A program made the translations under genes and the position numbers. From DAOUJI01 sp965237875 (GTDB lineage: Bacteria > Chloroflexota > Dehalococcoidia > Lucifugimonadales > JAGWBF01), in the NCBI GenBank assembly GCA_965237875.1, contig CBDEGP010000002.1, forward strand, positions 310,001 to 374,000: a stretch of 64,000 nt of DNA, read 5' to 3'. This document shows, in pieces, positions 42,320 through 51,187 of this stretch (its first letter is position 1; each line of letters begins with the position of its first letter). Below the pieces are notes generated by a model, which had not been told where the DNA came from, did no database searches, and worked only from the letters and a program-made list of their open reading frames with translations.

Positions 42320-42436
42320 TGTACACAATTTGGGCTTGAGTTTCAGTGCTCTGTTTCGATACTTGGGACAGGGCTGTTTGTACATCGTTTCGAGGTGTAC
42401 AAAGTGCTGTACATTTGTACAACCCGGATGTGTACG
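42320..42436. promoter_or_regulatory. cluster of TGTACA sites upstream of two-component genes
   Basis: TGTACA occurs at 42320, 42379, 42396, 42408 and 42416, with a TGTACG at 42431: six near-identical six-base palindromes in 117 bases, several as TTTGTACA or TGTACAA(A/C). This is far beyond chance for a six-base word and looks like a multimeric operator. It lies about 180 bases before the histidine kinase start. The rest of 42032-42611 shows no gene; an open frame runs through it but has no family look. Confidence 0.7.
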
Positions 42437-42611
42437 TTCCGATCTAGCATTTGCTGCAGCGAAGGCGATATATTTGACGCAGAGAACAGGGCAGTCCAGT
42501 AGTTCCCCCTATAGAGCGCATCGATGTGACGCCGCTCCCCTGGGCGAGCGCCTGCGGGAAGGGCGGCTATGGAGCGCCTGTTGGAAGGAGGGCCGGCTGC
42601 CGGATGCGCTG

Positions 42612-43826
42612 ATGATGCACGTACATGCAATAGGGAAGCGGTTGGACCGGTTCGTCCAGGCCGACCCCGACGTGGTGCGCCACGCGGTGAGGGTCACTGT
42701 CTGGGGGCGATGGTTCGCACTGCTCGTCGTCGCATTCCAACTCGCCTATCGTCCCGGCTTCTGGTATCCGGACGACATCGAGCATCTGCTCCTGCAGCCG
42801 CCTCTGGTTATCTTCAATGGCCTGGTCCACTACCGGCTCGTGACGAACAGGCCGGTGACGTGGCGCTGGTTGCTCGCCCTGAGCGCCATGGACATAGCCC
42901 TCCTCACGACCCACGCCGTGGTCCGCGGCGGTTTCGACACCTACGTATTCATGGGCTACTATCCGGCCCTGAGCGCCTTTGCCGTGGTCTTCTCATCCCT
43001 CTGGCTCATCCTGGCCTGGACGACCGTGACGGCCGTCTCCTACTCACTCATCAGCGCGATGACGGGCCCCGGGCTGGACCTGGATGCGGGCGATGAGAAG
43101 GTGCTGATGGTCAGGCTGGCCGCGATGTATCTGATGGTCGTGGCCATCAGCCTCATCGTCCGGTTCGAACGCGCCAGGAGGCAGGAGGCGATGGCCAGGG
43201 AGCGGCGCGTGCTGCAGGAACGCATCGAGCTTTCCCAGGCGATCCACGACACCACGGCGCAGACCGCCTACATGATCGGCCTGGGCATAGAGGGCGCCAT
43301 GAAGCTGGCGGGCGACTCGAACCCGAAGCTGGCGGAAAGGCTCGCGGCGACGGCTGCCCTGTCCAGGTCGGCCATGTGGGAGCTGAGGAAGCCCATCGAC
43401 GCGGGCCGCATCTTCGAAGGGCGAGAGCTGGCCCGGGTGCTGGGCGCGCACACCGCGACGTTCTCGAAGATCACCTCCGTCCCCGCCGAGATGGTCCAGT
43501 CCGGCTATGAGCCGCCGCTGCCCACGGAGGTGCGGGCCGGTCTCTTCTCCATCGCGCACAACGCCCTGGCCAACGCCTTCCTGCACGCGCAGGCAGGAAG
43601 GGTCGCAGTCAGGCTGGAATTCGACGCCGCCGGCGTACGCCTATCCGTCTCCGACGACGGAATCGGCCTGCCGGAGGACTACGCCGAACGGGGCCGCGGC
43701 TTCAGCGGCATGGAGACGGACGCGGAGCGAATGGGCGGCAGACTAATTGTGGAATCGGGCGGATTTGAAGGGGGTACGACCATCACGTGCTTTGTTCCCC
43801 ACGAATCTGCCGGAAGGGGAGACTGA
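42612..43826 (+). CDS. NarL-type sensor histidine kinase
   Basis: A 404-residue protein with five to six membrane segments in residues 25-185 (WFALLVVAFQLAY; WRWLLALSAMDIALLTTHAV; LWLILAWTTVTAVSYSLISA; LAAMYLMVVAISLIVRF). The dimerisation helix has the phospho-His in LSQAIHDTTAQTAYMIGLGI (HisKA_3 type), and the ATPase domain has NALANAFLHAQAG (N box), SVSDDGIGLPED and GRGFSGMETDAERMGG. The ATG at 42612 is chosen because hydrophobic family-like sequence starts there. The response regulator starts two bases after its stop. Confidence 0.85.
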   Translation: MMHVHAIGKRLDRFVQADPDVVRHAVRVTVWGRWFALLVVAFQLAYRPGFWYPDDIEHLLLQPPLVIFNGLVHYRLVTNRPVTWRWLLALSAMDIALLTTHAVVRGGFDTYVFMGYYPALSAFAVVFSSLWLILAWTTVTAVSYSLISAMTGPGLDLDAGDEKVLMVRLAAMYLMVVAISLIVRFERARRQEAMARERRVLQERIELSQAIHDTTAQTAYMIGLGIEGAMKLAGDSNPKLAERLAATAALSRSAMWELRKPIDAGRIFEGRELARVLGAHTATFSKITSVPAEMVQSGYEPPLPTEVRAGLFSIAHNALANAFLHAQAGRVAVRLEFDAAGVRLSVSDDGIGLPEDYAERGRGFSGMETDAERMGGRLIVESGGFEGGTTITCFVPHESAGRGD

Positions 43827-43827
43827 A

Positions 43828-44514
43828 ATGTCATCGACCAATGGAATCAGGGTGCTGCTGGTGGACGACCATCCCATCACAAGGAGGGGACTGAAGGAGG
43901 TCCTGGAAGACACGGGAGCGTTCGAAGTCGTTGCGCAGGCGGCGGACGGGGTGGAGGCGGTCACCCGGGCGGAGGAGACGCGGCCGGATGTCATCGTCAT
44001 GGACGTGATGATGCCGAAGAAGGACGGCGTGGAGGCGTGCCGGGACATCATGGACCTGCTGCATGAGACCCATGTGCTGATGCTCACGGCCTCCACGGAG
44101 GACGACGCCGTGATAGAGGCGATAGCCGCCGGGGCGACGGGCTTCGTTCAGAAATACTCGGGGAGCGACGAACTGGTGGATGCCGTCCGAGGGGTAGCCG
44201 AGGGACGGTTGATGATCCCGGACGACGCCGTGAGGCGGGTCTTCAAGTTGCTGCGCAGTGGGGCTCATCTGACGCCCGGTCCGAAGGTGCTGACGGTGAG
44301 GGAGCGGCAGATCCTCACGCAGTTCGCCACAGGGAAGTCGTATGCCCGGATAGCGGAAGCCCTGGGCGTCAACATGGCTACCGTTCGTAACGCCGTCTAT
44401 CGGGTACAGGACAAGCTGGGGGTCGGGTCCAAGCAGGAGATCGTGGTGTGGGCCGTGCGAAATGGGCTGCTGGACGACGACTTGGTTGGCATTGACGCTA
44501 AACCGACGCCGTAG
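43828..44514 (+). CDS. NarL/LuxR-family response regulator
   Basis: A 228-residue protein. Receiver: RVLLVDDHPITRRGLKEVLE, phospho-acceptor Asp in DVIVMDVMMPKKDG, MLTAS and QKYSGSDELVDAV. C-terminal HTH: LTVRERQILTQFATGKSYAR, IAEALGVNMATVRNAVYRVQ. GGAAGGGGAG precedes ATG 43828. It is cotranscribed with the kinase and may bind the TGTACA cluster upstream, which would make the pair autoregulated; this is inference. Confidence 0.9.
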   Translation: MSSTNGIRVLLVDDHPITRRGLKEVLEDTGAFEVVAQAADGVEAVTRAEETRPDVIVMDVMMPKKDGVEACRDIMDLLHETHVLMLTASTEDDAVIEAIAAGATGFVQKYSGSDELVDAVRGVAEGRLMIPDDAVRRVFKLLRSGAHLTPGPKVLTVRERQILTQFATGKSYARIAEALGVNMATVRNAVYRVQDKLGVGSKQEIVVWAVRNGLLDDDLVGIDAKPTP

Positions 44515-44709
44515 GAGTGATGACTCGGCAGGTTGGTGATGGGAAGGGCATGGGGCGGGCTACGAGTCAATGGATCGAATGAGAATTGAAGGGTTAGCTT
44601 GACTTGGGCGTTTCCCTGGTGGCCGGACGGTTTTCCCGCGAAGTAACACGGGCGCGGCGCCGGGGTCCATCGACCCTGGCATGCCCAGGTCTTAACAGGA
44701 GGAGGGACG

Positions 44710-45777
44710 ATGCAGCAGGTACGACTGTGGGAAATCACGGCAGACAGGAAGCTGTTGGAGATCCCGGCGAGATATGCCAGCTTGGAGCAGTGGATCGAGG
44801 ACTGGTTGGCCGACGACATATCGGTGCTCGACCCCAGCCTCATGGTCATCGGCAGGCAAGTTCGCACGAGCTTCGGCGGCGCATTGGACCTGCTGTGCAT
44901 GGACGGGGACGGGAACCTGGTGGTCGTCGAGCTCAAGAGGGGCCAGACCCCGCGGGACGTCACCTCCCAGGCCCTGGAGTATTCCTCATGGGTCAAGGAA
45001 CTGCAGTTTGATGAGATAACCGGCATCGCCGATTCCTATCCGGGTATTTCAGGCACCCTGGAGACAGCCTTCCAGGAGAAGTTCGGGACGGAGTTGCCCG
45101 AACAGATCAACCAGGGCCATCGCTCTCTGATCGTCGCCGAGTCCGTCGACGCCGGCACCGATAGGATCGTCCGGTATCTGGCGGAGATGGAAGTCCCGAT
45201 CAACGTGGCTACGGTGCAGCACTTCGAGGACGCCAATGGCAGGGAGTTGTTGGCACAGGTCTATCTGATCGAGCCCGATGCGGTCCAACCCAGGGCCCGC
45301 CGCACGTCCGCCAAGTCGGGTTACCGCACGGTGAACGGCCTTCAGGACCTGGCCGACGAGAAGGGCATTGGAGAGATATACCGGCGGCTGAGGGACGGCG
45401 TCAGGGGCATCTTCTTTGCCCAGGGGTACACTGAGACGGCGGCGTACGTTCGCCGCCTTGAGAGTGGCGGAGTGCGGACCCTGATGTTGGTCGACGCGGT
45501 TCCGGGCGACGATACCGGAGGCGTCAAGTTCGTCGCTCATGCCACCCGCTTTGAGCGGTATATGGATGTGCGAATGGACGATCTCAAGTCCTGGCTGCCG
45601 GACAACACTGTGGAGTCCGACGTAAGGCGCTGGAGCGGCAGCTCTCAAGAGGAGAGAATATCGGCCGAGGGGTTGGAGGGCCTGTTCCACAGTACGGAGG
45701 AGGTGGACGGCTTCGTGGGGAAACTCTCCGCCGCGCTGAAGAGGCGGCCTCATCCCAATGGGGAAGGAGTTGAATGA
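44710..45777 (+). CDS. NucS-like PD-(D/E)XK endonuclease family protein
   Basis: A 355-residue protein. The N-terminal nuclease domain has GGALDLLCMDGDGNLVVVEL followed by KRGQTPRDVTSQALEYSSWV, the D...ExK...Q pattern of NucS/DUF91-type nucleases, without the N-terminal PCNA-binding part of NucS. The C-terminal half (AAYVRRLESGGVRTLMLVDA onwards) is unknown. AGGAGGAGG precedes the ATG. It heads a pair with the PLD-like gene; a defence role is likely. The 195-base gap before it shows only small hairpins. Confidence 0.7.
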   Translation: MQQVRLWEITADRKLLEIPARYASLEQWIEDWLADDISVLDPSLMVIGRQVRTSFGGALDLLCMDGDGNLVVVELKRGQTPRDVTSQALEYSSWVKELQFDEITGIADSYPGISGTLETAFQEKFGTELPEQINQGHRSLIVAESVDAGTDRIVRYLAEMEVPINVATVQHFEDANGRELLAQVYLIEPDAVQPRARRTSAKSGYRTVNGLQDLADEKGIGEIYRRLRDGVRGIFFAQGYTETAAYVRRLESGGVRTLMLVDAVPGDDTGGVKFVAHATRFERYMDVRMDDLKSWLPDNTVESDVRRWSGSSQEERISAEGLEGLFHSTEEVDGFVGKLSAALKRRPHPNGEGVE

Positions 45778-45842
45778 GCCTTCGCGGCCTCGGTCCACTT
45801 AGCCCCAGCTCGAACAAGACTCGAGGAGAGAAGGGAAACGAC

Positions 45843-47030
45843 ATGAATATGCAACTGGTTGACGGCGGATGGAGTGAGGAATTCACCAAGGCTCTTCTCG
45901 ATGACTCCAGTGAACTTCGGATAATCTGCCCGTTCATTAAGGAGAGAGCCCTTCAGAGACTACTCCGCCATCACCCAGGTAACGTTCAGGTCATCACTCG
46001 GTTCAATCTCGCTGACATCGCTGAAGGGGTCAGCGATGTCGCCGCTCTGCGAAAGCTACTTGATGCCCACGCCAGGGTTCGCGGCGTGCGAAACCTTCAC
46101 GCCAAACTGTACCTCTTCGGCAAGAGCCGGGCGATCATGACTTCGTGCAATCTCACAGAGGCTGCCCTTCGCCGGAACCATGAAATCGGTATGGTTATCC
46201 ACGACTGGGCAATCATCGAGAAGTGTCTCGCCTATTTCGACAATTTGTGGCACCTTGCCGGCAACGACCTACTCCTCGATCAAGTTGATGCCTGGGACAA
46301 GACCATCACAGATCACTGGCTGAGGGGTGGCCGTCCGCATGAGACAGGCGGCTTAAGGGACTTTGGTGAAGATACGGGCATTGAGGATGCACCACTTGCC
46401 GTAGCGCCGATTGCAGTAGCCGATGCATCACAGGCATTCGTGAAACTCCTAGGTATGGGTGACAATCGTGTCCCGCTTTCGGTCTCCACCCTTGAGGAAG
46501 TAAAAGGAGGAGGCTCCCACTGGGCGGCCTGCTATCCTGCCAACAGGCGGCCGCGAGGAGTGAAGGATGGCGCCGTTATCTTCATGGGGCGCCTTACCAG
46601 CGAACCCAATGACATCCGCGTATTTGGTAGAGCCATCGGAATGGCGTACCGGCCGATAAGAGATGATGCGACACCAGCCGACATCGAACTGAGGCCCTGG
46701 AAGGAAAAGTGGTCAAGATACATCCGCGTCCACAACGCGGAATTCGTTGATGGCACGATTGCGAACGGCGTCTCGCTCAACGAACTGATGGATACGCTGG
46801 AGGCCGATTCCTTCGCATCTACACAGCGGAATGCCGCGCGTGGCGTAGGCAATACCAATCCCCGACATGCCTATCGCCAGCAGGCTGCGGTCGAGCTTTC
46901 TCCCGACGGCCTCACTTGGCTGCGCGACCGGCTTGAGGCAGCATTCGAAGCTCACGGCAAGGTTCCCAGGGATAGTCTCCAGCAACTGGATTGGCCAGAT
47001 TCTTCTGTCGTCCCACTCTCATCCCATTGA
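45843..47030 (+). CDS. phospholipase D-like protein (single HKD motif)
   Basis: A 395-residue protein. LRIICPFIKERALQRLL, VQVITRF and HAKLYLFGKSRAIMTSCNLT (HxK-x4-G...S-x-NLT) give one intact HKD motif at residues about 87-108, as in PLDc_N-type nucleases used in restriction and defence. The second HKD is not seen, so a dimer would form the active site. ATG 45843 has GAGGAGAGAAGGG upstream. The upstream nuclease gene ends 65 bases before. Confidence 0.75.
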   Translation: MNMQLVDGGWSEEFTKALLDDSSELRIICPFIKERALQRLLRHHPGNVQVITRFNLADIAEGVSDVAALRKLLDAHARVRGVRNLHAKLYLFGKSRAIMTSCNLTEAALRRNHEIGMVIHDWAIIEKCLAYFDNLWHLAGNDLLLDQVDAWDKTITDHWLRGGRPHETGGLRDFGEDTGIEDAPLAVAPIAVADASQAFVKLLGMGDNRVPLSVSTLEEVKGGGSHWAACYPANRRPRGVKDGAVIFMGRLTSEPNDIRVFGRAIGMAYRPIRDDATPADIELRPWKEKWSRYIRVHNAEFVDGTIANGVSLNELMDTLEADSFASTQRNAARGVGNTNPRHAYRQQAAVELSPDGLTWLRDRLEAAFEAHGKVPRDSLQQLDWPDSSVVPLSSH

Positions 47031-47181
47031 TGCTACTCTCCCAGTCCAAATGGAACCTTCGAAGTCAAGCTAGGTCACCGGGAATGGCATCCCGGTGTGA
47101 TTGCTGACCAGAAGAGGGCGGAGCTCTGCGCTGGAGAAACGCTCACGGGCCACGTCAAAGTCTTGCAGTACTGTGAATGTT

Positions 47182-47242
47182 GGCTCACCGGCCGCCAAGC
47201 CAAATCTCGAAGACGGTTCTGTCTACACTGCACGTTGGTGGA
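47182..47242 (+). repeat. dispersed 60-base repeat, copy 1 (single arm)
   Basis: It begins GGCTCACCGGCCGCCAAGCC and continues with AAATCTCGAAGACGGTTCTG, then ACGTTGGTGG at the end. It is related to copies at 48639, 59019 and 63416. Read on the minus strand it gives a spurious peptide VDRTVFEIWLGG. It lies between the PLD-like gene and the AlbA-like gene. Confidence 0.75.
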
Positions 47243-47257
47243 CTTGAATGCCACAGC

Positions 47258-47288
47258 GTTCTCACGCTTCGCCCGGAAGCGTGAGAAC
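47258..47288. terminator. perfect 13-base hairpin
   Basis: GTTCTCACGCTTC (47258-47270) pairs perfectly with GAAGCGTGAGAAC (47276-47288), loop GCCCG. It lies between convergent genes, so it may terminate both transcripts, although neither side has a U-run. Other sequence in 47031-47449 holds no gene. Confidence 0.6.
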
Positions 47289-47449
47289 TTACAGACGAGA
47301 ATCTCCTTGAAGGGGCCTCGGGCTTAGCGGCCTCGTCAAGCATTCTCTGGAAACGCGGGCGGGCGATGCGCACGCTATCGGAGAAGTCCCTATAAGAATC
47401 CGCAGTTGGACGGTCACGGACAGGTCGACTTCACTTGCGATCAACATCC

Positions 47450-48514
47450 CTATTGAATCTCGAACGGTTGTCTCCGCTCCTCTAACCTTAAGCTGTATTG
47501 TCCTTTCACAACCTCTGTCACACCCTTCTTGGGGGCCATGTTAGGCGATTGGATTCGCCAAAATAGCCAACCCTGTACCGCGTCTAGGTGCGTAGGTTGA
47601 GTGAACGGCCCCTTGACGCTTAGTCGAGTTACTAGCAATGGGCGGTTGATTCTGAATACCGGCCGATAGGCGATGCTTGTATCTTTGGTGCCTACGGGCC
47701 AGTAACACTCATACCAATCGAAACTGCCTGAATATGGCGGGTCCTTTTGGACTCTACGCGCTCCCACTCTGGTAAATGGACCCAACGATTCCTGCCCGTA
47801 CCCATCAATCGTGAGGTTTCCGGCCACACCAAGTTCGAGAAGTGCCGCTTCAGCCATCGAGTTCGAGTCATTAGTGATCCCTACATAGATCGTGATTTCT
47901 TGCGCGTCATCGCGCATCTCTCGCTCCCAACGATCATCGAATCCAAAGGCCAAGCTAAGGTTAGGTCCCACCATCCGATCCCTGACCATCTCGATTCGAT
48001 AGTGGTCCATAGCCTCGGCTTTGTAGTGGAATCGCTCGTAGTACTTCTTATCCTTCGCCTGCCAAACGTGCCCGATGCCGGGCTTTACCTCGACCACGAA
48101 GATATCGCGGGCGAGGTGGTCGACCTCCGTGATCTGGAACAGCGTGGCTTTCGGTATGGGTTGGATGCTACTAGTGATCAGGTTTTCGATGGTCTCCTTG
48201 TCAACCTTATCCCCGGGAGTGAATCCAATGTCCGTCGACTGTGCCAGGGGTATCGGAGCTCCTCCTGTCGAACTCGGGTCAGTTGCCTCAGGAACCCCGT
48301 ATATGAGCACGCCGCCGTCGGAGTTCAGGAACGAGGAGACATCCTTGCTTACGTCCTCGGCCCTCTTCTGCTTGTCTATTCCTGGCCCGCCCTTTCCAGG
48401 TGGGGTGAGACTCCTCTTGTCCTTGTAATCAAGATGTAGACTCTCCGGCTCCTGAGTATCGAGAAGCCGCTTCAGTTCTACCTGCCAATAGTCACGGTCG
48501 TGAAACGTTGTCAA
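47450..48514 (-). CDS. AlbA_2/Schlafen-type DNA-binding protein
   Basis: A 354-residue protein. ESLHLDYKDKRSL, then DVSKDVSSFLNSDGGVLIYG and the later KPGIGHVWQAKDKKYYERFH match the Schlafen AlbA_2 domain (residues about 22-170). The C-terminal half is beta-rich (EITIYVGITNDSNSMAEAAL; VFRINRPLLVTRLSVKGPFT) and unrecognised. Such proteins are frequent in bacterial defence islands. Transcription is opposite to the PLD-like gene, and it is flanked on both sides by copies of the dispersed repeat. Confidence 0.8.
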   Translation of the reverse strand: MTTFHDRDYWQVELKRLLDTQEPESLHLDYKDKRSLTPPGKGGPGIDKQKRAEDVSKDVSSFLNSDGGVLIYGVPEATDPSSTGGAPIPLAQSTDIGFTPGDKVDKETIENLITSSIQPIPKATLFQITEVDHLARDIFVVEVKPGIGHVWQAKDKKYYERFHYKAEAMDHYRIEMVRDRMVGPNLSLAFGFDDRWEREMRDDAQEITIYVGITNDSNSMAEAALLELGVAGNLTIDGYGQESLGPFTRVGARRVQKDPPYSGSFDWYECYWPVGTKDTSIAYRPVFRINRPLLVTRLSVKGPFTQPTHLDAVQGWLFWRIQSPNMAPKKGVTEVVKGQYSLRLEERRQPFEIQ

Positions 48515-48638
48515 CGTCTAACCTCTGGAGTTGGGCGTACAGGGAAACACATGCAGAATGCCGTAGCGCTTCAGGTCATGTCAACGACGCAGGCCCACCC
48601 GAAGAGGCTAGAACTCGCCGCGAGGGTAGCTGGCACCA

Positions 48639-48699
48639 GGCTCACAGGCCGCCAAGCCACATCTCAATGATGGTACTGTTTACCGTATACGCTGGGGGG
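48639..48699 (+). repeat. dispersed 60-base repeat, copy 2 (single arm)
   Basis: GGCTCACAGGCCGCCAAGCC, then ACATCTCAATGATGGTACTG, TTTACCGTATACGCTGGGG. It is the copy closest to the right arm of copy 4. It lies between the AlbA-like gene and the ImmA-like gene. Confidence 0.8.
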
Positions 48700-48763
48700 T
48701 CTGCAAGGGCACCCACGACTGTGCGCCGCCCAATAGGAACGGCGGCAGGGTCCCGGCCAGTAC

Positions 48764-49813
48764 CTACTGCAAGCGGGCAATCGCCCAAACCTCTTCGTCG
48801 CCGATCTTCATTGTCTCGAAGTGGAAGTCTCCGTAGCCAATGGGCCCTCCTGAACTCGTCTCCCAGGTGTCGAGTGCCTCGATCCCCTCCTTGGGCTCTC
48901 CCCACTCATCACGGAAGCCAAGCGTCACAATGCTGGACTCCGGGACCCGCATGTTCGGGTGGAACCGTATTCCCAAATCTTCTGCCGAAGGGCTGTATGA
49001 GCCATGCCGCACTCGCAGCTTGTCCTCAGGGGGGTCTTCGGGGAAGAAGGACATCTGGGGATCGTTCCGTCTTCGCACTTCAGAGGCCTTCAGGCCCATG
49101 TGGCACTGCAAGAACCAAACCGGGGAGGGAACGTACCGCAGGCAGGCGTTTGCGGTGGCTTCGCGGCTGGCGTCAGGTGCGATCCGTTCGCGGACTCTGT
49201 CGATTACATCAAAAGTGAAACGGCCCTCCCGCGCGTACTCCTCCCGGACAACAGGCTCGAACATATCTGGAAAGAAGGCCAGAGTTGCGGCCACGCGGTC
49301 TACTAGCACCTCTCCGGGTTCGGGCCGGTGTTGCCTTGTCCGGCGAAAGGCAAAGGCCAGCTGTTGGCCGTCGAGAAGGCGGTGGACGATTTCGTGCCAC
49401 TTGCTCCAGTATCGGCGGTACCCGTGCCACCCCTGGCAGTTGATTATCGCCCAGTATTTCCGGTGCCAGGGCTCTGGGTCCAGGCGACGAACGGTAACGG
49501 CGTCAGTGTCTCCACGGAATTCGGTCTTCAGGTCGCCGATGGCAGCCTTCTGGACCGGCGGCTCCTGTGCGAGAACTGAATCAATTTGCTCTTCTGTGTG
49601 CACTTCGGTGATGCTCAGGTCTAGAGAAGCAGCAAATTCATTCGCCAGTTCGCTCAAGGTCGGCGGTGTGTCATGAGCAGCCACCCAGGCTCGAAGGCGC
49701 TCAAGGCAATGGTGAACGATCATGTCCTCAGAGTTACCGGCTGAGCCGAGTCGCAACTCCTCAGCGACGCGCTTGAGCTCGAGCTCATAGGTGCCGATTC
49801 GGGTCCTGCTCAC
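48764..49813 (-). CDS. ImmA/IrrE-type metallopeptidase
   Basis: A 349-residue protein. LSELANEFAASLDLSITEVH fits the small helical start of ImmA/IrrE domains, and SKWHEIVHRLLDG near residues 136-148 is the HExxH zinc motif; VDRVAATLAFFPDMFEPVVR follows as the third-ligand helix (E/D side). A C-terminal sensor-like domain (residues about 240-349, RFHPNMRVPESSIVTLGFRD) follows. Its ATG overlaps the XRE repressor stop (ATGA). Such pairs (ImmA with ImmR; CapP with CapH) cut the repressor on a damage or phage signal, so this one probably releases the divergent ubiquitin-like operon. Confidence 0.8.
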   Translation of the reverse strand: MSRTRIGTYELELKRVAEELRLGSAGNSEDMIVHHCLERLRAWVAAHDTPPTLSELANEFAASLDLSITEVHTEEQIDSVLAQEPPVQKAAIGDLKTEFRGDTDAVTVRRLDPEPWHRKYWAIINCQGWHGYRRYWSKWHEIVHRLLDGQQLAFAFRRTRQHRPEPGEVLVDRVAATLAFFPDMFEPVVREEYAREGRFTFDVIDRVRERIAPDASREATANACLRYVPSPVWFLQCHMGLKASEVRRRNDPQMSFFPEDPPEDKLRVRHGSYSPSAEDLGIRFHPNMRVPESSIVTLGFRDEWGEPKEGIEALDTWETSSGGPIGYGDFHFETMKIGDEEVWAIARLQ

Positions 49814-50238
49814 TTCGCATCCTCCAGGAAGGGCTTTACCGCCAGATAGAGGGTGCGCCAGTCTTCCTTGTCCTTCCCCGTCCGCGGGCCGCCGCCGCGT
49901 CGGGCGACAATCGACTGGTCGATTTCGAGAAGCGTCATAGTCTGTCGATAGGTCAGACCCACTTCCTCCGCGAGTTCACCGAGGCTTCTTGGGACCTCGA
50001 TCGATGGCGGCTCATATTCCTTGGGCGCTGACCCTCCCCTGAGCAGGTATTCCACCGACGCGTTGAGGGCATCAGCCACCTGGAGCAAACGTCGGCCGCT
50101 AATGCCCGAGCGGTCTTGTTCGACTTCCCAGACGAAGCTCTTGGACAGACCAGAACGGTCCGCCAGGGCTTCAAGGGTAAGGCCCAACTCATTCCGTATG
50201 AAGTTGATCCTCTGGCCCACAGTATCCAGCTGCGGCAT
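49810..50238 (-). CDS. XRE-family repressor
   Basis: A 142-residue protein. HTH: GQRINFIRNELGLTLEALAD, RSGLSKSFVWEVEQDRSGIS, with RRLLQVADALNASVEYLLRG. A second helical part (SLGELAEEVGLTYRQTMTLL) follows. ATG 50238 is chosen, since the upstream open frame (to 50364) crosses the promoter region. It is transcribed divergently from the ubiquitin-like operon and probably binds the overlapping promoters between them. Coupled to the metallopeptidase gene. Confidence 0.85.
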   Translation of the reverse strand: MPQLDTVGQRINFIRNELGLTLEALADRSGLSKSFVWEVEQDRSGISGRRLLQVADALNASVEYLLRGGSAPKEYEPPSIEVPRSLGELAEEVGLTYRQTMTLLEIDQSIVARRGGGPRTGKDKEDWRTLYLAVKPFLEDAK

Positions 50239-50257
50239 AGTTCCCCCGCTTTCAGAC

Positions 50258-50286
50258 TTGACATACCGGAATCCAGGAATTATAGT
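50258..50286 (+). promoter_or_regulatory. sigma70-type promoter of the ubiquitin-like operon
   Basis: TTGACA (50258-50263), a 17-base spacer and TATAGT (50281-50286). On the opposite strand TATAAT (50284-50279) overlaps it and could serve the repressor gene. GGAAT recurs at 50268, 50276 and 50287, about one helical turn apart, a possible operator. Leader to the Ubl start is about 195 bases and holds no gene. Confidence 0.7.
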
Positions 50287-50489
50287 GGAATTATGGAAGG
50301 CGCATGGTCTGTCACTTTCGCTCCTATGGTACATCCCGGACTCCGAAAGCGCAAGCTGGGACATAGGGGAATACGGGAGAGAGGGCGTCAGCCCAGCGTG
50401 TCTGCAGCGGTGCTCTCATAGTGGGGGCTGCGTATGGCAGACCGAAATCTACATACGGCATGAAGGCCGAGGAACGAGGAGTTTGAGGA

Positions 50490-50738
50490 ATGAGTACAGA
50501 CGGAAAGATCACACTCAAGGTTGCGACTCCGGCAGGACCGTACGAGGACACCTTTCAAGTGACCTCCAAAGTCCGTGAGGTGGTGGCCATCGTTGTCAAG
50601 GCGATGGGGCTAAAGGAAGGGGATGCGTTCGAGCTGGCACACGATGGCGTTCCGCTCGACGATGACGGCCCGATCGGAAGCTTCGGCTTTGAGGACGGGA
50701 CGGTCTTGGACCTTATTGCCTCGGGCTCGGCGGTGTAG
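50490..50738 (+). CDS. ubiquitin-like beta-grasp protein
   Basis: An 82-residue protein: KITLKVATPAGPYEDTFQVT, VREVVAIVVKAMGLKEGDAF, ELAHDGVPLDDDGPIGSFGF, EDGTVLDLIASGSAV. The strand-helix-strand order and the LDDDxPIGSFGFEDGTVLDL ending are typical of bacterial ubiquitin-like proteins. The last residues are Gly79-Ser-Ala-Val, so three residues would have to be removed to expose a Gly; the JAB enzyme two genes down could do so. GAGGA precedes the ATG. First gene of a tight four-gene operon. Confidence 0.85.
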   Translation: MSTDGKITLKVATPAGPYEDTFQVTSKVREVVAIVVKAMGLKEGDAFELAHDGVPLDDDGPIGSFGFEDGTVLDLIASGSAV

Positions 50739-50740
50739 CA

Positions 50741-51187
50741 GTGGCAACAGTCGAAGACCTTGCCGTCGAGCGCGAGAGCGAGGCGGTGAGGCAGAACGCC
50801 GAGCTGCACGGTTGGCCCTTCGAGAGTGTCGGCCCACGTCGCTTCCGGATCACTCTCACCGCCCACAATGGCGACACTTACCAGATTGAGGTGGAGTGCG
50901 AGGGCTTTCCTGTGCAGCCAGCCGCGTTTCACTGGCGCAACCAGGATACCGGCAAGCTGGATGATCCTGCCGACTCTCCCGCTCGGTACGGTTTCTTCCA
51001 TGGCACAGGGAGGATCTGCGCGCCCTGGAACCGCCTCGCCTCGACGGAGGGCGGGCCTCACCGAGAGTGGGACCAGGCTAACTGGATGCAGCAGGCAGAA
51101 ACCAAGGGCACGGTAAAGCTGGCCGCGATGGTCACCCGATTGCACCACGAGCTGCGCAGCCAGCATTACAGGGGGCGTCGGCAATGA
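50741..51187 (+). CDS. E2-like ubiquitin-conjugating protein
   Basis: A 148-residue protein. Beta strands RFRITLTAHNGDTYQIEVEC and FPVQPAAFHW lead to FFHGTGRICAPWNRLASTEG, where the Cys is the expected E2 active site, then WDQANWMQQAETKGTVKLAA and a C-terminal helix. This matches the compact E2 fold of bacterial Ub-like operons. It begins at GTG 50741, two bases after the Ubl stop, and overlaps the JAB start (ATGA). Confidence 0.8.
   Translation: MATVEDLAVERESEAVRQNAELHGWPFESVGPRRFRITLTAHNGDTYQIEVECEGFPVQPAAFHWRNQDTGKLDDPADSPARYGFFHGTGRICAPWNRLASTEGGPHREWDQANWMQQAETKGTVKLAAMVTRLHHELRSQHYRGRRQ

Noticed and set aside
42297..42611. N-terminal extension of the histidine kinase
   Set aside because: It runs through the TGTACA operator cluster and contains no kinase or membrane sequence; start placed at 42612.
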